Source of the DNA: Aquatica leii
Lineage: Eukaryota > Arthropoda > Insecta > Coleoptera > Lampyridae
Direction: 5' to 3'
Length of the DNA: 64,000 nt
Assembly: GCA_035610365.1 (NCBI GenBank)
Contig: CM069435.1
Span: 7,776,001 to 7,840,000, forward strand
Every line of letters begins with the position of its first letter. Position 1 is the first letter of the stretch. The translations under genes and the position numbers were made by a program. The notes under the pieces are model-generated. The model ran no database searches. It had not been told where the DNA came from and saw nothing but the letters and a program-made list of their open reading frames with translations. Below, piece by piece: positions 10,308 to 21,379 of this stretch.

Positions 10308-11891
10308 TTATGTTACGTTGATCATAATTTTTACTATTCGGCAATTGGTTGAACTAAAGGTTTCTGTCTGTGTGTCTTGAAGTGTACGTTTTTTGATATG
10401 TGGGATTACTAATTGAAACCTAAGTTTTTGCAAAAATAATCTCCTTCGGGATGTTTTCCCTTTTTCAAAATTTCTAAATTTCGTAGTGTATAGAATAAAT
10501 GCATTCATGGCAGCAATATCAAGTTAATTAGAAAATAGAACAAGAGGCCAGCGATTTGTATTTCTTCTGCATGAGTATTCCTTCACCATTTTATCGACGC
10601 TGTCCACAGCTCCTTTGCAGCTATTATAGTTCAAGATAACTTGCGGTTTGTAATTGAGGTCTTCTCCGGACAATTCCAAATCCTCGTGATGCGTTGAAAG
10701 TAGCATAACGCTTCTATATTTTTTAGGTACGTAAGATACTAAAATTGTGACTTCTCCATATAGAATGGCGCTTGAGTATTCTGCTTGATTTCTTTTTGGC
10801 AAAAATTCTTTTGGTATTCCTCTACGTGTTTTACGAATTGTTCCGGTCAAGGTTTTTGATTGCTGCAGTAGCTCCTTCGCCAAAGACATAGACGTAAAAA
10901 AATTATCTGTGGTAATACCATAACCCTCTCTCAAACCCTCAACCAAATCCAAAACTACCCGCTTCCTTAGAAATGAAATTTTATACTCGTGCATAAAACG
11001 ATAAAATTGTGTTTTACCTTGTTCCCGTTCTGGAGCGTTGTCTACCATTCCAGTATATATTTGGAAATTCTAGCAATATCTGTTACTAACATCGCATAAA
11101 GCCCAGATTTTAATTCCGTATTTATCTGGCTTCGACTTCATATACACTCGAAAGGGATATTTTCCACGGGAAGGAACAAGTTGTTCATCAATACATACTT
11201 CAGCATTAGGGTTATTCGATTTTTTGCAATTTGCAGCGAGAATATCGTGAATATTTCGAATAGCTGCTAATTTATCTGTTGCCCGTCGTTCTTCTCGGGT
11301 ATTTCAAAAGGTCTCTCATTTGATTACGAGACATTGCAGCACAAAAATTGGTCTATAGAGAGACATGTATTTCGTACTCCACAGCTCCAATATTGGTTCT
11401 TGGCGTGCTTTCAAACCACCAGCTAGAAGCAGTAATCCAAAAAATGCATGTAACTCATCCGCATCTACTGGCTTCCACGTATCGCCTACAATTCTTCTAG
11501 CTCGAATGTTTGTTTCTCTAAGTATTATGTCCATAATGTTTTCCGAGATAAATAAATGGAAAGCATCTAGGCATGTTGAAATATGTTCACTAAATTTTGT
11601 TTCTCCTGGCGGTGTTTTTAGAATATTTCGCTGATTTCGTCTTCTAACATGAGGCTTATCTTTTTTCCATAAGGAACTATTTTTACCCACCTGTATATCT
11701 TTATCATTGGGCAAATTATCATCACTGTCATCGTCTTCCGAACTTTTAATCGGGTTTACATCAGGTAAACTTGCTTCTTCAAATTCGGCATCACTATCGT
11801 CAGATAAAATTTCATCTTGAATTTTATTCAGTAAATTAATATTGCTAGCTATTTCTTTCACTTCACGCTGAGACAAATATTTTCTAGCCAT
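10308..11891 (-). pseudogene. piggyBac-type transposase (copy 2)
   Basis: The protein starts at 11891 with an acidic N-terminus (ILSDDSDAEFEE, SSEDDDSDDN). It then has PVDADELHAFFGLLLLAGGL and LWSTKYMSLYRPIF. After frameshifts near 11290-11330 come ERRATDKLAAIR, CIDEQLVPSRGKYPFRVYM, KSKPDKYGIKIWALCDV, a TAG stop near 11072, and YGITTDNFFTSMSLAKELL. The tail reads LVSYVPKKYRSVMLLST and KGAVDSVDKMVKEYSCRRNTNRWPL, with part of the C-terminus in another frame at 10308-10508. All three catalytic aspartates (CIDEQ, ALCDV, TTDNFF) remain. Its 5' leader was invaded by gypsy 1, so its true right end is near 17423. Confidence 0.85.
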
Positions 11892-12094
11892 AATTCAACA
11901 ACAACTATTTCCGATCAAATGTAATAACACAGTAGACACACTTTTCAACTGATTCGAACAAACTCACCGAAAGTAATGACTAAAGACGGAATGGTAGTAA
12001 ACATGATTCAGAGGAATAACACGTTGAAACAAGCAGATTAGATGACAAATGCAGACAAAATATTAGAATTAATTTTTAGAACGTCGGTTACCAA

Positions 12095-12116
12095 GTGGGG
12101 TCAAATATGACCCCAA
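12095..12116. repeat. piggyBac subterminal palindrome, inner copy
   Basis: TGGGGTCAAATATGACCCCAA lies in the leader of piggyBac copy 2. A related TGGGGTCAAAAAAGACCCCAA lies at about 17387-17408. Such GGGGTC/GACCCC palindromes are common in piggyBac-like ends. Confidence 0.45.
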
Positions 12117-12170
12117 CGACAATATTTTTTTACGTCGCAAAACAAATAACAATTGAAAAATTTGTTATAT

Positions 12171-12255
12171 TGTAGCGGTATTATTTAGTGTGATTTTAGA
12201 CAACTTGAATAAAACTCAAAACTAAACATTTACAGCCACTTAATTGGGATTTTAT
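12171..12255 (-). repeat. 3' LTR remnant of gypsy 1
   Basis: These 85 bp match 17060-17144 with one difference (12241 T versus 17130 C). In element orientation only the last 85 bp of the LTR are present. The first roughly 72 bp are missing and the integrase frame runs straight into the remnant. Confidence 0.85.
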
Positions 12256-13438
12256 AGGATAGGACAAATGGGAGTTCCTGTCGTTCCTTTAGTATACGGC
12301 TTGAGGGCCGATACATGATAATTGCCAAGAAGGTTCGTTCCGGTTCGTGGATATGAGCCACCTGGTAAGAAGTGGGCGAGTTTTGCTTAGTAATCAAATA
12401 CGGTCCGTCGCGTCTAGGAGCAAACTTGGACGTAAACTGCTTGGCTGAGTTACTCAATTGGTGTACATCCACAAGGACCAAATCACCTGCGTTGTACGGA
12501 GTAACTTCACGTCTAGCTTTATCAGCATGTTTCTTTGCAGCATCCTGTTTTAGTTCATGGGTTTCTCTGGCACGTCTTAGCACTTGATCCATATTTTTCA
12601 AGTATTGGGTGATCTCAGGTACAAAATTTTCGTTTTGAATAATAGCACGTAGGTCGTGATGCACTTCGTATGGTGTTCGCGGTTCTCTTCCAAAAGCGAG
12701 AAACGCCGGTGAATTCCCTGTGCTAGCGTTTATACACGTATTCATTGAAAACCTTACTGCAGGCAAAGCTTCTTTCCATTGGGTATGATTTTTACCACAA
12801 ATGATCCCCAATTGGGTTTTTAGATATCTGTTGCGTCTTTCTTCAGGATTTGCTGAAGCATGGTAAACAGGAATCAAATTTTGTCGAAAACCTAAACAAT
12901 GAGCTACTATTTGCATCACTTCACCAACGAATTGAGGCCCATTATCACTGATAACTCGACGTGGTGTTCCATACCGTAAAATTACTTCGTCGACAAGACA
13001 TTTTGCACATGTCTCTGCAGAGGCAGTAGTCAATGCAAACAGCTCTATCCATTTAGTAGCGGTATCTTCAATAGCAAATACCCATTTCTCACCAGTGGGG
13101 GCTTCGGGAAGTGGTCCAAACAAATCAATTGTAAGCGTCTCAAAGCGCTGATTGGAGATAGGAGTTTGTAACAACCCTGCAGGTTTTAGGTTAGTGGGCT
13201 TATAACGCTGGCAAGCTATACATTTTTTGACATGGTTAGTGACATTTCGATGCATAGTAGGCCAGTAAAAACTATTAGAAATTCGACGTAATGTTTTCTC
13301 AATGCCATAGTGTCCGCTGGTAGATAAGTCATGATATTCGCGCAAGACTTCTTCAATCTTAGATTTTGGGACAACTAATTGAGCAGATTCGGAGTCAACA
13401 TCAGGCACATAGCGATACAGCACACCAGATAACCACAA
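12230..13438 (-). pseudogene. gypsy 1 integrase part of pol
   Basis: The zinc-binding region (HYGIEKTLRRISNSFYWP, then CIACQRYKP) gives the HHCC pattern. It is followed by a core with all three catalytic positions: IDLFGPLP, ISDNGPQF, and a glutamate in ANPEERRNRYLK. The C-terminal part has GDLVLVDVHQLSN, a degenerate GPY/F-type segment (RRDGPYLI) and RPSSRILK. The frame is separated from RT/RNase H by one frameshift around 13440. Its last residues are encoded by the truncated 3' LTR, so the normal pol end is lost. Integrase inserts the cDNA into chromosomes. Confidence 0.88.
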
Positions 13439-15549
13439 TCAGTCCATCGAGTATAATCAATTAGATTGGGGTTGTCCGATTCAAAGGTATCTATAATCTT
13501 TTTGATGTCTAAATCGCCTTTTTGTTCCTCTCTAATATTTCTTGCAGATTCTTGTGGCAAGAGCGTTGTTACAGTGCTAACAGAAACATTCCGTTGTATA
13601 TCAACGTCAAAAGGCGGTCGTGAAAGACAGTCGGCTATGACGTTAGTTTTTCCAGGTATATAATCTATTTGTAGATCGTAGCTTTGTAACACCAAAGCCC
13701 AACGAGCTAAGCGACTACTTGGAGAACGCAATGACATTAGCCATTTGAGAGGTTGGTGATCAGTTTTAATAATAACTTGTGATCCTTCTATATAACCTCG
13801 AAATTTTGTTACAGCATACACCAAACTAAGAGCTTCACGTTCCGTACAATAGTAATTGACTTCAGCAGGAGTGAGAAGGCGACTGATGTACTCCACAGGC
13901 CTTTCATCTGCACCCTCCCCCTGGAGTAGACATGCTCCAATAGCGTATGAACTTGCATCGCATTTGATGATATAAGGCAAATTTGAATCTGCTGGTCTTA
14001 AAATTGAAGGAGACGATAATGCATGTTTTAACTTAGTAAATGCGGTTTTTTCAGCATCTCCCCACTTAAATTTTGCTGTTTTGCGAGTCAGTAAACTAAG
14101 CGGTTTTGAAATGTCGGCGAAATGTTCAATAAAGCGCCGAAACCAGCTACACGTTTGTAAGAACGAGATGACATGCTTGACATTAGTAGGTCGTGGCATA
14201 TCTATTATTGCGCGAATTTTTTCAGGGTCGGCTTGTATTCCACCTGGCGTTATCAAATGTCCGAGATAACGAACCGAATCACACGCGAACGTACACTTTG
14301 AATGATTTACACATAGTTTAAACAAAATAAGTCTTTCAAATACTTTTTGTAAGTCTACTAAATGTTCATCAAATGAACGTGATAGAACAATCAAGTCATC
14401 GATATATGCTAGCACCGTTAGACCAGTTAGTCCAGCGCGAAACTTGTCGATTAATCTTTGAAATGTCGCAAGAGCATTGCGTAAACCAAAGGGCATGCAG
14501 CAAAAGCGAAAGATGCCGAAAGGGGTGATAAACCCTGTTTTATCACGGTCTTCAAGTTTGACGGGTACTTGGTGATAACCGGACTGAAGGTCAATAGTAG
14601 ACATGTAGAGCGTTTGTTTAGCGTTATGCAACAGATCGTCAATCCTAGGCAACGGGTATTTGTCAGGCACCGTGAGAGAATTTAGGCGACGATAGTCGAT
14701 ACACATTCTTACTTTTCCAGGTTCTTTTTTAGGAACCAGCACTACTGGAGCAGCGTAGGCAGAGTCACATTCTTCAATGATATTCAAAGCGAGGAGCTTA
14801 TCAATTTCTTCTTTCAAAAGTTCAGTTTTCTTAGCGTTTAGCCTATAAGGAGGCACTGCTATTGGAGTCTCATCGACAAGACGAATTGCATGTTCAATGT
14901 AAGGAGTAGGCCCATGTACATTTTCAAAAACATTTTTGTAGTCAGTCAACAAATTTTTTAGACGTTGTTTTTCGTCGGCACTTAACGAAACTGCTTCGTT
15001 TTCGCGAAGTGAGGTAGTTGCATCAGTGAAATCTTTATTTGTAGTGGAAATAGCAGTAGCGAGTACGAGACAAGGTGGAGAATAAAATCCATACTTTGTA
15101 TAAACATAATCTTCGAACCACCATTGCATTTTTGGAATATTTGGAACGACATTAGCAGCAGTAAGAAAATCTATACCCAGAAGTGTCTTGCTTTCTAGAT
15201 GAGAAGGCACAGCCATAAAACTAGTTGGAACAATTCTTCCTTCTAAAATAACGTCGCATTGAAAGGTTTGAACAACAACTTCTCTGGGGACGCCATCAGC
15301 GAGTGTCATTGTAACTTTGTCGGGGGTAAACAAAAAATTATTGTTTTTTAAATACGTGTACAACTTATATCCAGCAATACTATATTTTGCTCCGGTATCG
15401 ACACAAGCTAATCCTTCAAGGTCAGAAATTTTTATATGAAACATGGGACGATTAGCATCCGAATTAACCTCAGTCATCAATACGTCAAAAGATGATGTTG
15501 AGTTTGAAGCAGGAGACTTAACAAAGCTAGTGCTAGGTTGGCATTGAGG
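13375..15549 (-). pseudogene. gypsy 1 protease, reverse transcriptase and RNase H
   Basis: The frame begins with an aspartic protease (CVDTGAKYSIAG, later LLGIDFL). The RT follows, with the usual opening EEIDKLLALNIIEECDSAYA, PGKVRMCIDYRRLN, STIDLQSGYHQVPV, FCCMPFGLRNALATFQ and the YIDD box in VLAYIDDLIVLS. RNase H has YIIKCDASSYAIGACL, TEREALSLVYAV and TDHQPLKWL. All expected catalytic residues seem present. It ends with a frameshift just before the integrase. The upstream gag frame is in phase with it across 15549, so gag-pol may have been one long frame. Confidence 0.9.
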
Positions 15550-16494
15550 ACATTAAGATCTTACATATCCTGGTTTACCACATCCAAAACAGACAAGTTT
15601 GTTAATAGGAGGCGAAGAGTTATTTTCTATAATGGGTTTTTGTGAACGTGCTAGTGAAGCAGCAAATTTTCTACAACCGTCTTTAACATGACCATAGTTA
15701 TGACAAAAGGTGCATTTAGGTCTAAGTTTTAAAGACTTATCAGTAGCAAGCAAATGGTTTTTTTTGGGGTGAGCAAACATCATGTTTGTCCACAAAATTT
15801 TGTTCAACAGATCGAGCTTTGTCAACAAGAGTAGAAAAATCAGTAATTCCTTTTCTTGGCAGCAGCGTTTTAATTTTAGAGTTCAAAAGACCATAAATCA
15901 TATTTAATTTATGAACTTCGTGTAATTCAGGGTAGACAGGCAAGCGCGATAAGAGTGAGCGAGCATTGCCAACGAAAATATCTGTTGGTTCCTTATCACC
16001 TTGTTCTTTAGAAAACAGCTCACGAAATATTTGGTAAGGCGGTTTGTTATAACCGAAAACATGACGCAACGACTTTAAAGCTTCATCCCAAGACGCGACA
16101 GTAGCTTTTGTACCATGCCACCAAGTTGCTGCGTGACCATCAAGTAGCATTGACAATCCTTTAATTGCATTTTCATCTGTAATATTTAGACAATCTTTGT
16201 ACACTGTGATAGCATCTATAAATGCATCACAATCTTCCGTTTTGTTACCGGAAAATCTAGAAAAGCATTTAGAAAAGTTTCCACAATTTTGCTGAAACGT
16301 TAAATCAGGTGAATTAGCACTTTGGATAGGCGCACGAATATTTGCAATGAGCGTTTGCAATTGTTCGTCATATTAATGGTAGGACGTTCCATAATTTGAA
16401 TTGAATTTTCCGTATCAGATTCACTTTTTATAGAAGTTGGGTTATCGTCAGGCGGACGGATAGTATGGCTTCGTAAGTTATGCCGCATAAACAA
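15541..16494 (-). pseudogene. gypsy 1 gag
   Basis: The start near 16494 (MFMRHNLRSHTIRPPDD) is followed by a frameshift near 16370. The capsid-like region follows, with FSRFSGNKTEDCDAF, a short DGHAATWWHG motif typical of gypsy gag, and LPRKGITDFSTLVDKA. A second frameshift near 15790 leads to two zinc knuckles, CTFCHNYGHVKDGC and CFGCGKPGYVRS. The second knuckle is interrupted by a TAA at the position before its last cysteine. Gag packages element RNA. Three lesions make it non-functional. Confidence 0.8.
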
Positions 16495-17038
16495 TGTTCG
16501 TAATATACTAAGTAAGTAAAATTAGTCTGTAGCGTTTGAGTTTCAGTTCGATAACTTTAGATACAGACAAATAGTTACGATTGCAGAGAATGATAGAGAC
16601 ATGCTATATACACGATTGCGAAAATTAATTAGCGCAATATTTAATCATTCAATGAAATAAATCAGCTGTTCTTTAATTTTATATACGCGAAATTGAAAAA
16701 CAACTACGTTACGTTTAATCACTGCACAAAATGATAGAAAAGTTTCTTGAAATGTTTATATTCAATTTACACTAAATGTCATTGAACAGATAAGCAACAC
16801 GCGGTCGTATGATTGTACGAATAAATCGCGTAAATACAAAAGCACTACGTAAAGCAATTAATTATGCGTGGAATTTCCCACGAAACTGCATCTTCAAATA
16901 AGATGAAATTGTACTTACAATAAGTTTCTTCTGAAGGTTTTCTTACTTTCCCTGCACTACCGAAGCTTTCCAAATTCTTTTATGGGTTTCTGGTACCGTT
17001 TGCACAATTTGCCACTTTTAAAATTGCGTTGAAACAGC

Positions 17039-17055
17039 CCCACGTTGGGCGCCAT
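17039..17055 (-). other. gypsy 1 primer-binding site
   Basis: On the minus strand, TGGCGCCCAACGTGGGG lies four bases inside the 5' LTR end (CCGCTACA, then TCTA). It is complementary to the 3' end expected for tRNA-Lys, as in several gypsy-type elements. Confidence 0.75.
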
Positions 17056-17059
17056 TAGA

Positions 17060-17216
17060 TGTAGCGGTATTATTTAGTGTGATTTTAGACAACTTGAATA
17101 AAACTCAAAACTAAACATTTACAGCCACTCAATTGGGATTTTATTGGAATTTTCTCGTTACACAAATAAAGTAAGATTAGCTTCAGAATAATTGTCAACT
17201 TAAAACAATTCGTACA
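17060..17216 (-). repeat. 5' LTR of gypsy 1 (157 bp)
   Basis: On the minus strand it starts TGTACGAATT and ends CCGCTACA, giving the canonical TG...CA with TGTA/TACA ends. The right boundary is set by the flanking TGTTATAT. An alternative boundary four bases further out with a 4-bp ATAT duplication is also possible. Confidence 0.65.
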
Positions 17217-17386
17217 TGTTATATATTTTTTTTCTAAACTTGTTTTTTCGGGGTGTCGCGTTCGACGCGCACACTCTTCGATTATATTTGAATGTTACAA
17301 TATATTATTAAATATTGTTGAAAGAAACTCGGCTAAAAAAATATTGGGACAGTTGTAAGAAAAGACAACAAAAACAACACGTCTGG

Positions 17387-17424
17387 GGTCAAAAAAGACC
17401 CCAATCGTAATCAGAAGGTTAACG
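17387..17424 (-). repeat. Right end of piggyBac copy 2
   Basis: TGGGGTCAAAAAAGACCCCAA is followed by TCGTAATCAGAAGG and then TTAA (17420-17423). TTAA is the obligatory piggyBac target. No matching left terminus was found near 10.1-10.3 kb, so that end is probably lost. Confidence 0.5.
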
Positions 17425-18546
17425 AGGGTATTTGTTTATCAACGTTTTTTTTTACCAAGGTGGAAAAATAAATGCATGGGAAAAATTTTTGTTAAATTAT
17501 ACTAATAACACATTTTTGTTTGTTCAAAAAGTGATCGAGAATTAGGCTTACGTTCAACATTAGAAGTCTGTTTTTTACTAAAGGCAATTAAAACGAAATA
17601 AAGTTTTGTTATAAACTAATGCTGAATTCAGGATGGGCCTAAAACTATTATCATGTATTTGCTGTTTGCACGCACCTAAAGAAGTTTCAAAGCGTCGATG
17701 TTGACCGTCAAAATTAATATAGATTCAAAACGTTCTTTTCGGCACTTTTTTTTCCTCCGACATATGCATTCCACATGTGAAGTGCAATGAATTTTATAAA
17801 TAGAAATGGCACTAAATCTGTAAATAATACTCTCGCAAAAATAGAATTTCAAAAAATATGTTCAGGAAAAAAAGCTGCACAATTTACGTTTTTCTAATTT
17901 AACAATTGCAAATGCAATTTTGACGGTTCGATCGCAATTTTTTTTATTATAGATTGCTATTTAGTAGATGAATAAGAAACGTTTCTTATTTATGCAGAAA
18001 CAATTACATTTTAATTGTGCTTGTGGGTTAAATGGGTTATGCACTTGCACATTTGAAGATTATTATCGATTTCGTCGTAATAAAAAATGTTTGCATTTTT
18101 TACAATGGCCCATAACGTACAAAGAATTTGCATCGAAATGTACGCGAGTCTTCTTGCATGTTAAAAAAATACTCTTCTGTTTATGTATCGGTACGCGATT
18201 TCGAATGCACATCGTAAACGCATTCTCATGTTTCACGTCTCCGACTACACTTTTTTACTTTTACTTGAGTTTTTTTAATATAAAAGAATACCAGGTATTT
18301 GCATATAACAGAAACTTGCCCGGGCCAGACAAAATAAAATCTTTTATTTTTTTCTTCACTGACCCCACGAACAACAGCTCAATGTCAGACATGCAAACTT
18401 GCAAGTAATGAGAATATGTTGTATAAACAAACTTGGTGCTTCGCAGAACCATCTGCAATTGAACCCATACAAAGCTGTAATCACAAAACCAAGAACTGTA
18501 ATTAGTTTCTTTACGAGTAAAATTGATTTTGGTCTTTTTTTTGCAG
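17425..18546. other. Probable intron, no other feature
   Basis: AT-rich sequence upstream of the host exon. The 146-codon open frame at 17968-18408 (+) has no recognisable domain and poor coding character. I regard it as chance. The end of this stretch is a T-rich tract (TTTTTTTTGCAG) that forms the exon's acceptor. Confidence 0.5.
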
Positions 18547-18695
18547 TTAGCACCGAATCCGCCATTCTGGTTTTAGTGGTATCTGCGGTGGTGTTGACGG
18601 TGGCGCTGGGACTCGTCACGTGCGTGCTGAGCCACTATCGCGGGGGCACGGCGGCCGACCCGCACGACGCCGGGCAAACACCGACCACTGCACCC
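18547..18695 (+). CDS. Host exon encoding a transmembrane segment
   Basis: A 149-bp GC-rich block stands out from AT-rich surroundings. It is bounded by a polypyrimidine tract ending TTTGCAG and by a donor, CCC|GTAAGT. It has one open frame: STESAILVLVVSAVVLTVAL, then GLVTCVLSHYRGG and a Thr/Pro-rich tail TPTTAP. The first two bases complete a codon begun in the previous exon (phase 1) and the last codon is complete (phase 0). About 24 hydrophobic residues followed by HYR suggest a single-pass membrane helix with a basic cytoplasmic stop. It is probably the juxtamembrane exon of a type I receptor or adhesion protein. I cannot name the gene, and no flanking exon is visible in the window. Confidence 0.7.
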
Positions 18696-19951
18696 GTAAG
18701 TAAACAAACCCACTTCATAGTTAATTAATTCATTAATTAATTCACAACTTGAAATTTATCGTCTACGTTCTATATTTCGCAGCGAATCTCTCCAGACGCC
18801 TTTAGATTAAAGCTGAAGTGTTCTTGCATAAAAGGGGTGTCTGCAGTAACTTCGCACACTCAATTGTCGTATTATTAAATTATAATTAATTTCTTGTATA
18901 TTTAGTACGTTCAAATCCTTTATTTTTATGCTGTAGCCGTTTAAGGAACAATTCACGAACAAGTGCAAAAATAAAAAAAAAAAGAAGAAAAACAACAACA
19001 AACTTTGGCATTATTATTATGCAAATGGGAAACCCTGAATTATAATTTGTTTTTGGTCATAAATAAGTCTGGTGCATGCAGTATAACATTTTTTATGTAT
19101 AAATAAAGAACTATAATTATAAATTCTAAAATTATGCCACGGTTATAAAAAAAACTGTTTTGATTCGGCCAGACTGCATTCGTAGAAGATCTCCCGCTAG
19201 ACAATTTTTTACCGTATGGAATTTCCTGCACCGTGCACTTCTCAGAAAAGGTGCATAAAAATATCGGTCAAGGTTGACCACATCCTCATATGCACAAAAA
19301 ATACCCTTCTATCAACTTTGACGTTGTGGCATTTCCTGTATATTAATCTATGGTTTTTTTTTCTTGGTGATAATATGTTAACCACCATACTTTTGCAAGT
19401 GCATAATTTAACAAAACTTTCCGTTTTGGTTGAGATTTATGTAATGGGTTAATGTTGTGTTTATTTTATCACTTAAGCCGTTTTTTTTCGTTTTGGCGAC
19501 GAGTTTTTTTTTAATTTTGGGGGACTTTTGAAAGTCGTTTTAGTCATCCTCTTTATGTTTAGTTGCATATTGTGCTTGTGGTTAAGCAATTTAGGAAAAT
19601 TCCAGTAACGTTTACTATTTCGTTTTTTATTTACTGAGTGTGTCATATCTTATGTGCGTGATTAGGGCAGACACATTTTTCTATTATACATCTTCTTTTG
19701 CAATCGGCAAATTTAATGGTTTTATTTTTACTAATGATCTTATGAGGTTGTTGATAAGATAAAAATGTTAATTTTTCAATTATGTAATACGTCAATACAA
19801 TTTTCTAGTTTGACATTTTTTCGTTTCAGCGTGAAATCAAGCGCCAAAAGATTTTTTTCAGCTTCAATTTATAAGACAACTTTTTTTCCAGAGACTTACG
19901 GCAAAATCAGTGTATAAAAGGAAAACTCCTTTAGAGAACTACTAATACATA
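18696..19951. other. Probable intron, no other feature
   Basis: Begins with the donor GTAAGT. A short TTAATTAATTCA direct repeat lies at 18720-18745. Nothing else is recognised up to the pogo element. Confidence 0.5.
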
Positions 19952-20257
19952 GGGAAAGTGCGCCTATGTTGGACCCCCTAAGGAAATATCATTATAACTA
20001 TTTTAGTTTTGCAATTATTATTTTGTTTTATATGAAAATATATACTTAGTTCGATGTTTATTATAATGCACAATAAATTTTTGATCAATTAATTTCCTAT
20101 TTAATAATACAGTATATTTTTAAAAAATAACCAAGTGGTCCATCATTGGCATATATGTGCCCATGTTGGCCCCCTTTAAAATAAATTAATAAAAGTGTCT
20201 TTAAAAAGTTTTATTTGACAAAATATATGAACAAGTAACATAATAAAATAGAACAAA

Positions 20258-21271
20258 CTAACATAATAACATATTATATACATAGTTCACAAGTAAAAGA
20301 TTTGCAACGCGGGGTAACGCCGGCGCATTCATTGTGGCACCACGACTTGCATAATTGGCATCGAATCCGAGTTTTTCGTGCACGTGAGTTCGAGTACAAT
20401 TTATTACAGTAAAGGCAAATAGAATCATCATCATCGTCTGAGTTCTCCAAAATGACTTCGTCTTCATCAGAAGCGTCATCGTCAATGACAATTCGTCGTT
20501 TTACTGACCTGACTTGTTGTTTTTTCACCTTCATTTACTTTTCAAAAACTTTCTCTTTAAGTTTTTGAATTTCTGGTGTTGAATTCAGTCTTTTTGTAGG
20601 AATTTATCGCATTTGTTGGTACACTCTTCAAATAAGCTTTATTGAGACGGCCTGCTATTTTGAATTGGGTTACTGCCTTTCCTGAATTTTGACGGAGCCG
20701 TAATAGTATTTCTTGGTCGAAATATGTAAGAGTACTGAAAAATCCAACTTCCAATGGTTGAACGTGATGAGAACAGTGTGCAGGGAAACAAAACACAATT
20801 TTCTCTAGCAAACTGTAGGGAGTCAAGACTCTTATTGCTACTGTGCCCATCTAGGAGTAATAGAACCTTATTCTCATTTGAAGCCTTCGTATATCTAACA
20901 AAATGCTTAAGCCATTTACAAAAAATTTCACTGGTCATCCAGCCTTTTTCTTGTGGGAATGCTATGCTACCAGCGGGAGCATCGTTCATCAGCTTCTCGT
21001 TCATTCTATGGCGAGGGTGACGTAGTTGCCTCTGGCACTCATTGCACACACTACGGTTACATGCTGCTCGCGCTCTGCACTACTAAGTGCACTAACTTCC
21101 TTACGGCCTTTTACTGCATAAATTTTTTGGCATTTCTTTCGGACCGTAGTCAAACCCGACTCGTCCATATTATAAATATTTTCGGGGAGAAAATTTTACT
21201 TCTGCAGAGTAGTGCCTTGAAATAGGCTTCAATATTAGCCTTGTTAAAAGCCTGAGCTCTAGCTAATGATG
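20258..21271 (-). pseudogene. pogo I transposase, catalytic core and C-terminal zinc finger
   Basis: In minus-strand order: AFNKANIEAYF, then YNMDESGLTTVRKKCQKIYA with the first catalytic aspartate, and SAERGQHVTVVCAMSA. LLLLDGHSSNKSLD carries the second. FPAHCSHHVQPLEVGFF has glutamate where most pogo/jerky relatives have the third aspartate. AINSYKKTEFN follows. A separate frame at 20274-20534 encodes an acidic stretch and a PHD-like finger, CLYCNKLY, then CQLCKSWCHNECAG and CELC. Such fingers cap pogo-type transposases in insects. Several frameshifts and a stop separate the parts. The protein would bind and mobilise its own ends. Confidence 0.8.
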
Positions 21272-21379
21272 TGTTACAAGCTTTAGGTTTTACGAACCTT
21301 GCACGGCCAACTCACACAGTCGGAGGTAGGGGAGGTTCACAGGAAGTATGCTTAAGGGCGCCAGAGCTGATCCAAGATA
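21272..21379 (-). repeat. 3' LTR remnant of gypsy 2
   Basis: These 108 bp match 24412-24519 with a single difference. In element orientation this is only the last part of the LTR. The RNase H frame reads into it. Confidence 0.85.

Larger units (their letters stand above)
12163..17224 (-). mobile_element. Ty3/gypsy LTR retrotransposon (gypsy 1), inserted in piggyBac copy 2
   Basis: It carries a 5' LTR at 17060-17216, a tRNA-Lys-type primer site, gag, protease, RT, RNase H, integrase, and a 3' LTR remnant at 12171-12255. The sequence TGTTATAT flanks it on both sides (12163-12170 and 17217-17224). The shared parts of the LTRs differ at one of 85 positions, which suggests recent insertion. There are two coding frameshifts and one stop in gag, plus one frameshift in pol, so it is not autonomous. 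Confidence 0.9.

Noticed and set aside
17968-18408. 146-codon open frame upstream of the host exon
   Set aside because: No domain, biased to Phe/Lys/Asn as expected from AT-rich DNA. It overlaps the likely intron and branch region.
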